A DNA stretch of 64,000 nucleotides, taken from assembly GCF_008831285.2 (NCBI RefSeq), contig NC_045144.1, positions 806,001-870,000 of the forward strand. Direction: 5' to 3'. The notes below the pieces were generated by a model. That model saw nothing but the letters and a program-made list of their open reading frames with translations, did not search any database and was not told the origin of the DNA. Position numbers and translations under genes: made by a program. Below are positions 57,820 to 64,000 of the stretch, one piece after another (positions within the stretch are counted from its first letter, which is position 1; every line of letters starts with the position of its first letter). This stretch comes from Nymphaea colorata. Its lineage: Eukaryota; Streptophyta; Magnoliopsida; Nymphaeales; Nymphaeaceae.

Positions 57820-59518
57820 TTGCACTATCAAACTTTCCTACCAACATCTTCACTAACACTGTCAATGTTAACCAAAACTCCAGGCTTCTCGATAGACCTC
57901 ATTCACCAAGACTTGCCTCTCTCTCATCTCTGTGATCCTTCATCCACTCCAGTTCGAAGCACTGAGCAGGGCAGCTCTACGCTTCAAGTTGTGCTCCCGA
58001 TTGGCTTCAGGTTATGCCAACAACACGACCATCCATGTGTATCCGCATGAAGCCTGACCAGATGAACTAATTCCAGTGCCTAAATGCTAAAATCTGGAAA
58101 TATCTGGCAAATTCCAGATTATTTCAAGGGAATGCCCTGGTAACTTAGAAGTTTACAACTATCTGGTTAAGGAGGACTATTTGGTTAACTTGTGAAATGT
58201 GTTGGGGTCCACTAAACAGGTGAAACTGCCGACAAAAGTTCACATCCTGCAATCAAACCTGGTTGAAATGCTTTGGAAAGCTTCCGCCTGTATGACAAGA
58301 CAAAAATTTTAGAAAAGAAAGTTGGCCGTATGTCCAACTATTTCTTCTCAAATCCCACCATACAACCTATATACTTAAATCTATGAGAGAATAGGCTGGT
58401 AGGCAGTTGTTTGGAGTTATCGAAGCAGTAACTTCATGTACTATCAAAAGAAGACATTGATACTTCTATATATAGAGAGTTTCTCATGCAGCTTTACATT
58501 AGTACATCACTAGAAGTCCAATCTTACTTGGTCATCATCAATACTGGCAGCAAACTCAAATGGACATTGTGTGTTCCTTACTACAACTTTACCTGCCAAA
58601 TGAAGTCCACATTAAAGCCACTTCAGTCTTCCACATACCATAACCTGAGATGCACCACTGGCTTCTGGTCCGCTTGTGATGACAACCAACTTCGTAGCGT
58701 CAAGTCCTCATATGGTGATGGATCTGTTGTACAAGGGTCCCTTGCTCTCGAAAGATTTTGGTTTGAGGTTGGCACTGATGGCACCATCAAGCTTCCGACA
58801 ATCGCATTTGGTTGTGTTCATAAAGAAAATAGTGTTGATTTCGAAAATCTTGTACATCCTAGTCTTATTGGCCTCGAGCCAGGATCTCTTTCACTTGTTA
58901 GTCACATCGGCTTCTTTATTAACCATAAATTTGCGTACGGTCTTCCTCTCCATAGCAAGAAAAATAATGTCATCGAGTAGATCAAATTCTGTGAGGAGGT
59001 AGAGTTCTTCAGAACCCAAGAGGTTCAACAGACACCAATCGAAGCAAATGCAGCTCAAGGCACTTTCTGTACACTCACACTAGATTACTTAAATGTGGGG
59101 AACAACAGACTCAACATATAGTTTGGAGGTGCACAGATGGCAATGTGGTTGGGATATGCTGGATCAATCATGATAGACTCGGGTACCGCGCTGACTATCT
59201 TGCCAAAGATGTGTATGATCAAGTGGCAAACACGGTGGCTAATGTCACAAACCATAAACACTTCTATCATCCTAACCAAGATTATTTGTGTTATAATGTA
59301 GAGAATAATGGTGATCCAAATTAAGGATTGTGGGAGATGAGCTTTGATTCCACCAACACAGACTCGAAGCTGCCACCTTCAAATATCTTTGGATGTATAG
59401 AAGTGTGACCGCTAGCTGAGCCATTTTCGGGAATGTTTTCCAGCAGAACATGCATGTGAAATATGATTTGGCGAAGGGGCAGCTTTCTTTTGCACCAATT
59501 GAATGTACTCAGGGCTGA
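57820..59518 (+). pseudogene. Nepenthesin/CDR1-type aspartic protease pseudogene
   Basis: The propeptide reads GFSIDLIHQDLPLSHL (about 57,870-57,920). The N-lobe (58,486-58,980) reads YLVIINTGSKLKW, then SSYGDGSVVQGSLALE with the flap Tyr, then TIAFGCVHKEN and LIGLEPGSLSLVSHIG. The C-lobe (59,030-59,518) reads LDYLNVGNNRLNI, GSIMIDSGTALTILPK with the second catalytic DSG intact, and ends AIFGNVFQQNMHVKYDLAKG with a TGA stop. In the family this is a secreted or vacuolar pepsin-like A1 protease. Damage: the first catalytic Asp codon is AAT (Asn, 58,540-58,542), with TAG stops at 58,978 and 59,118 in the otherwise continuous frame. There is a 1-bp loss after LPK (about 59,207), and ~430 bp between propeptide and N-lobe with no homology. 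Confidence 0.88.
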
Positions 59519-60710
59519 AGGTTTTTCGTGATGATCTACGCGGTTCTCTGTACTAGTCTATAATTGGCAGCATTGCAAGCTGCTTATGTTTTATGTCCTG
59601 ATTGTCATGTGGTTGATGGTGTTATTTTTTCATGTTTAATAAATATATGTATCTTGTTTTAAAGATGCTTCCCCCCCCCGTTTAAGTTTAAAGCTTAACT
59701 TAGATATGTCCGCACGAGTATGAACATTAACTATGGCTTTAACTCGACAGTCGCTAATACTGGAAATTCTGTTGCTAATAAGTAATCGCGACGGTCAAAT
59801 CTACACCAACACAAGTCCCGTTGCCCAAACGATTATCGATGAAAATGGCCATCGTGTCTTAGTTGTGTTTGTTGCCACATTAGTTGCTTTAAGTTAGCAT
59901 AATGGCCATGGAATGTGCCTACACCTTATTGTAACTTTGCCAATGGAATTTTCGGTCCCATAACACAATGTGTTCTGTGACGGTTATATAAATCGCTTAA
60001 CTTCACAATGTCTTTTAACTTTGCAACTAACAATGCTAACCCTCCATCAACAATGATGGTTGTTGTAGCTTGCACAGTGTACTGGCTAGCGACATATTTT
60101 CGAGTCCCTTACACATGTTTGGAACGGATTTAGTACACAGCGACATATTCTTCAGTCCCCGACACATGTATGGGATGGATTTAGTACACAACGACATATT
60201 TTCAAGTTGCTGACACATGTTTGGAACAGATTTTGGGATCACTGAAGAATATTAAACGAGTGCATGTGTAGCTAAAATTCGGAACATATAGTACCTGCTC
60301 AGCATTTAATTCATTAGAAGATTAATTTTTTTGTTAATTGAAATGCAGTTACGTTTCTTGAAATAAGAATATGGTGCTTTTATATATATTTTTTAAAAAA
60401 AGCAGTATATTATTCTTAACAAGTTCCATCTAAGAGAATTTAGAAGTCTCAGAGCAAGTTACACAAAAGACTTTTCCACCAGAAAGTTGTAAGCTTCAAT
60501 AGTCTTATATGTACTCTTTTTCATAAGGCCAAACAAAGAGATCAGGTTACTCCGAGAAGAGTAGCATAACTGGTCGAGTTAAGAGTTTGGTGAGAGTCAG
60601 GTAGTCAGTTCCAATACCATGAGCATTATTCTCATGAACCATAAAGGTTGGGTGGAGCTACTCCTAAACTTAATGGAGTGACAGTAAATTCACCTGGTTT
60701 TGATGTTTCT
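59519..60710. other. Anonymous DNA downstream of the protease relic
   Basis: Only a C-run near 59,671 and a 51-bp minisatellite were recognised. The AATAAA at 59,639 could be a polyadenylation-signal-like word about 120 bp after the stop codon. Confidence 0.45.
60088..60240. repeat. 51-bp minisatellite, three copies
   Basis: Units start at 60,088, 60,139 and 60,190, each beginning with a variant of AGCGACATATT. They share CGACATATT, ACACATGT and GGATTTAGTACAC. Because 51 is 17 codons, the minus strand stays open and encodes a repeating NMSLCTKSVPNMC-like peptide. The frame has no other support as a gene. Confidence 0.9.
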
Positions 60711-62372
60711 CTAGACCCTGGGGTAAAGGGGACGAGTAGAGCTTTTGCCCCTCATGCATGAGGCGGCAGGTTCACTCCCGCTCACCCGTAACAAAGAAGG
60801 GTTTTCTCCACAAGCAAGAGGTCCACTAAAATGTCATGCATTTGAGAACAGTGTTTATAAAAGTTGCCCTGAATTAATTTAAGTCAATTTGAATTGTTTG
60901 GCAAACCTGTTTTATTCAGTGGCTGTTGCCCCGTGTTGTTATTTAATTATCTTTAAATACTTTTAAGATTTTTTATCTTCTATTTTTCACTTGTTTTTTT
61001 AAATATAGTATACTGATTTATCTTACCGACACCTGCAGGTTGTTTCACTTTGGGTTTCGGTTCTGATTCCGATTGTTATAAACATTTATTAGAAACGAAT
61101 GGTCTATAGAATGGATTCATTTTCACTATTACCCAAATAAATATATATTGTTGAAGGTTCCGCACTGCATTCAATCATCAAACAAGTAATCTACTTAATT
61201 TGCTATTTATTTTAAATGTGCATTTGTCAGTGTGAATTCAAATTTTATTTTAAAATTTTATACGAACCCTATTTTGATTGTCAGGTCCATGAAATGCCTG
61301 GAAGTACAAAAAATTGAGATTGGGGCTAGAGCCTTTGGTGGAGTCATACGTGGGCTGGTGTAGGCAGTTGCCAAAATGGTCCTATCAAATTTCTTTATTT
61401 TCATTTTTACGTAAGCTTTCAACTACTTGCTTCTTTATATGCACCAGTGACCCTATAGGTATGAGATTCTTTAAATTAGTGCCCCTAAGTCCAACATTCC
61501 TAACTCTGGCTACCACTAACCATGGTTGGAGGCGGAACTAGCTGGATGATAAAATAATGAAGTTTTTGATAATTGCTTGTACTAAGTTTTTTCTTAATCA
61601 TGTAATAAATATGTTACCAATTGGCAGCTTCGCCGTTGACCGTCAGTGCCGAAAACTCAAGCAGCATTGATTGAAGAAATCAACAAGTGACATCCCATGA
61701 CGATGCTGGTGGCTAAAGTTCAATTTCCCCTCCTCCACCACCCTTCTCTCCTCATTCTTCTTGACTTTTATTTGAATGCCCTGAATATTCAGGAATGACC
61801 CGGCCAATCCAGTTTTCAGTCGACCTGATCGGATCATATGAAAATCCCATCAAAAGATCTGTAATGGACCACGAAGCAGGAAAGTTGCCATGATCTTCCC
61901 TAACCCATCAACTTGTAACCTCAACCTCATCTTTCGTGGCAGTACCCAAATTTTTTGACTGAACATCGCTTGAGTCACAGACCTGAGTTTGATAGTGCCC
62001 ATGTGGGCACTATGATGTGACTGGAACTGAGTCTAGCTTTATCACAATATAATTTTTGACTAACTGGTATGGGTAAATATGGTGCACACCAACCCACCCT
62101 TAGCTCCGCTACGGCCCTTCTTACAACATAGTCCCCTCACAAAATGTTACAATGTCAGTTGGTGTCTAGAAATTAGTGACATAGACTGTGGATTAAATTA
62201 TTTATTTAATTACCTATTTGACATTTCAATAAAGCGAGGGGCCCACTCAGCAGTTTCCCAGCAAAAAATTACCTACTTGATATCACAAGCTGTTGCTGCC
62301 GGATGGGCATCCAGACCAATTACATTATCATACTTTAACATATATGTTAGGTATGGGAAAACTATATATGTT
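60711..62372 (+). repeat. 1.66-kb tandem duplication, copy 1
   Basis: CTAGACCC followed by GGGTAAAGGGGACGAGTAGA opens this unit at 60,711 and the next at 62,373, a period of 1,662 bp. Similarity is high throughout: the MRLGLEPLVESYVGW frame at 61,314 recurs at 62,978, and TTGAAGGTTCCGCACTGCAT recurs. No coding gene was recognised; the shared 75-codon frame has no motif. Confidence 0.93.
60720..60787 (+). repeat. tRNA-like segment (possible SINE head), copy 1
   Basis: GACGAGTAGAGC resembles the end of a tRNA A box/D arm. CCTCATGCATGAGG forms an anticodon-arm-like palindrome. GGTTCACTCCC (60,769-60,779) resembles a B box (GGTTCGANTCC). It is too degenerate for a functional tRNA. Confidence 0.4.
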
Positions 62373-64000
62373 CTAGACCCAAGGGTAAAGGGGACGAGTA
62401 GAGCTTCTGCCCCTCCTGCAAGCAGGCGGCAGGTTCACTCCCACTCACCCATAACGAAGAAGGGTTTTCTCCACAAGCAAGAGGTCCACTAAAATGTCAT
62501 GCATTTGAGAACAGTGTTTGTAAAAGTTGGCCTGAATTAATTTAAGTCAATTTGAATTGTTTGGCAAACCTGTTTTATTCAGTGGCTGTTGCCGCGTGTT
62601 GTTATTTAATTATCTTTAAATACTTTCAAGATTTTTTCTTTTCTATTTTTCACTTGTTTTTTTTAAAATAGTATACTGATTTAGCTTACCGACAGCCTGC
62701 ACGTTGTTTCGTTTTGGGTTTTGGTTCTGATTCCGATTGTTATAAACATTTATTAGAAACGAATGGTTTATAGAATGGATTCATTTTCACTATTACCCAA
62801 ATAAATATATATTGTTGAAGGTTCCGCACTGCATTCAATCATCAAGCAAGTAATATACTTAATTTGGTATTTATTTTAAATGTGCATTTGTCAGTGTGAA
62901 TTCAAATTTTATTTTAAAATTTTATACAAACCCTATTTTGATTGTCAGGACCATGAAATGAATGGAAGTACAAAAAATTGAGAATGGGGCTAGAGCCTTT
63001 GGTGGAGTCATACGTGGGCTGGTGGAGGCAGTTGCCCAAATGGTCCTATCAAATTTCTTTATTTTCATTTTTATGTAAGCTTTCAACTACTTGCTTCTTT
63101 ATATGCACCAGTGACCCTATAGGTATGAGATTCTTTAAATTAGTGCCCCTAAGTCCAACATTCCCAACTCTAGCTGCCACTAACCGTGGTTGGAGGTGGA
63201 ACTAGATAGATGATAAAATAATGAAGTTTCTGACAATTGATTGTACTAAGTTTTTTCTTAATCATGTAATAAATATGTTACCAATTGGCAGCTTCGCCAT
63301 TGACCATCAGTGTCAAAAACTCAAGCAGCATCGATTGAAGAAGTGAACAAGCGAATCCCATGACAATGCTGGTGGCTAAACTTCAGTTTCTCCTCCTCTA
63401 CCACCCTTCTCTCCTCATTCTTCTTGACTTTTATTTGAATCCCTTCAATATTCAGGAATGACCCGGCCAATCCAGTTTTCAGTCAACCTGATCGGATCAT
63501 ATGAAAATCCCATCAAAGGATCTGTAATGGCCCACCAAGCAGGAAAGTTGCCATGATCTTTGAGAAAATTGATTTCTCACTACATGGATAAGCTCGCCCT
63601 AACCCATCAACTTGTAACCTCAACCTCATCTTTAGTGGCAGTACCCATTTTTTTGACTGAACATCCCTTGAGTCACCGACCTGAGTTTGATAGTGCCCAT
63701 GTGGGCACTATGATGTGACTGGAACTGAGTCCAGCTTTATCACAATATAATTTTTTACTAACTGGTATGGGTAAATATGGTGCACACCGACCCACCCTTA
63801 GCTCCGCTACTGCCCTTCTTACAACGTAGTCCCCTCACAAAATGTTACAATGTCAGCTGGTGTCTAGAAATTAGTGACATAGACAGTTGATTAAATTATT
63901 TATTTAATTACCTATTTGACATTTCAATATAGTGAGGGGCTCCCTCGGCAGTTTCCCAGCAACAAATTACCTACTTGATATCACAAGCAATGGCTGCCGG
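62373..64000 (+). repeat. 1.66-kb tandem duplication, copy 2 (runs out of the window)
   Basis: Second unit, still matching copy 1 at the last base (64,000 corresponds to about 62,300). It has a ~36-bp extra piece near 63,557-63,595 (TTTGAGAAAATTGATTTCTC region) absent from copy 1, and scattered substitutions. Confidence 0.92.
62381..62450 (+). repeat. tRNA-like segment (possible SINE head), copy 2
   Basis: Closer to a tRNA than copy 1: GAGTAGAGCTTCTGCC, then CCTGCAAGCAGG as an anticodon-arm-like hairpin, then GGTTCACTCCC as a B-box-like word. It sits at the same place in the tandem unit as the first copy. Confidence 0.4.

Overview
This window looks like gene-poor, repeat-rich nuclear DNA of a flowering plant. 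Four multi-exon host gene relics are recognisable: RADA, a plant-type phosphofructokinase, a mitochondrial phosphate carrier and a patatin-like protein. There is also a nepenthesin-type aspartic protease relic, plant LINE and Ty1/copia fragments, plant hAT-type MITEs and a long AT-rich satellite. No complete, undamaged protein-coding gene was found. All coding calls come from reading translations by eye; no database search was possible. One 100-N assembly gap lies at 12,568-12,667.

Layout. 1-4,874: a decayed LINE on the plus strand (DUF4283/zinc-knuckle ORF1, endonuclease start, reverse transcriptase, zf-RVT tail). 4,875-6,350: a cluster of degenerate CTCCTCGGTGAAGGC-like repeats, a copia-LTR-like remnant and a copia GAG-pre-integrase/integrase fragment. 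6,340-15,031: mostly anonymous, with two diverged copies of a dispersed repeat and the gap. 15,032-22,878: a RADA relic on the plus strand, with a truncated copia element inserted antisense in one intron (17,220-20,793, LTR and primer-binding site intact). 23,613-29,542: on the minus strand, in order, 5' exons of a patatin-like gene, C-terminal exons of a phosphate carrier and C-terminal exons of phosphofructokinase, all colinear and all damaged. A foldback element (28,410-28,621) and a hAT MITE with its 8-bp target duplication (29,587-29,851) lie in or beside them.

33,226-49,800: a 16.6-kb satellite array of ~110-115-bp monomers in a three-type (A/B/C) order, built into higher-order repeats. 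The right half alternates units of 1,992 bp and 1,091 bp; the same 1,992 + 3 x 1,091 block (5,265 bp) begins again at 46,666. A ~630-bp block near 36.0-36.7 kb is inverted. This array is the most unusual object in the window.

49,801-53,574: anonymous AT-rich DNA with small repeats. 53,575-57,499: a second copy of the LINE, inverted relative to the first. It lacks the reverse transcriptase core and carries a snap-back palindrome. 57,820-59,518: an aspartic protease pseudogene with the first catalytic Asp changed to Asn, two in-frame stops and a frameshift. 60,711-64,000: a ~1.66-kb tandem duplication, each copy starting with a tRNA-like (possible SINE) segment.

The genes do not form a working unit. 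The window records decay: retroelement insertion, short tandem duplications inside exons, homopolymer slips, exon juxtaposition and satellite expansion by unequal exchange.
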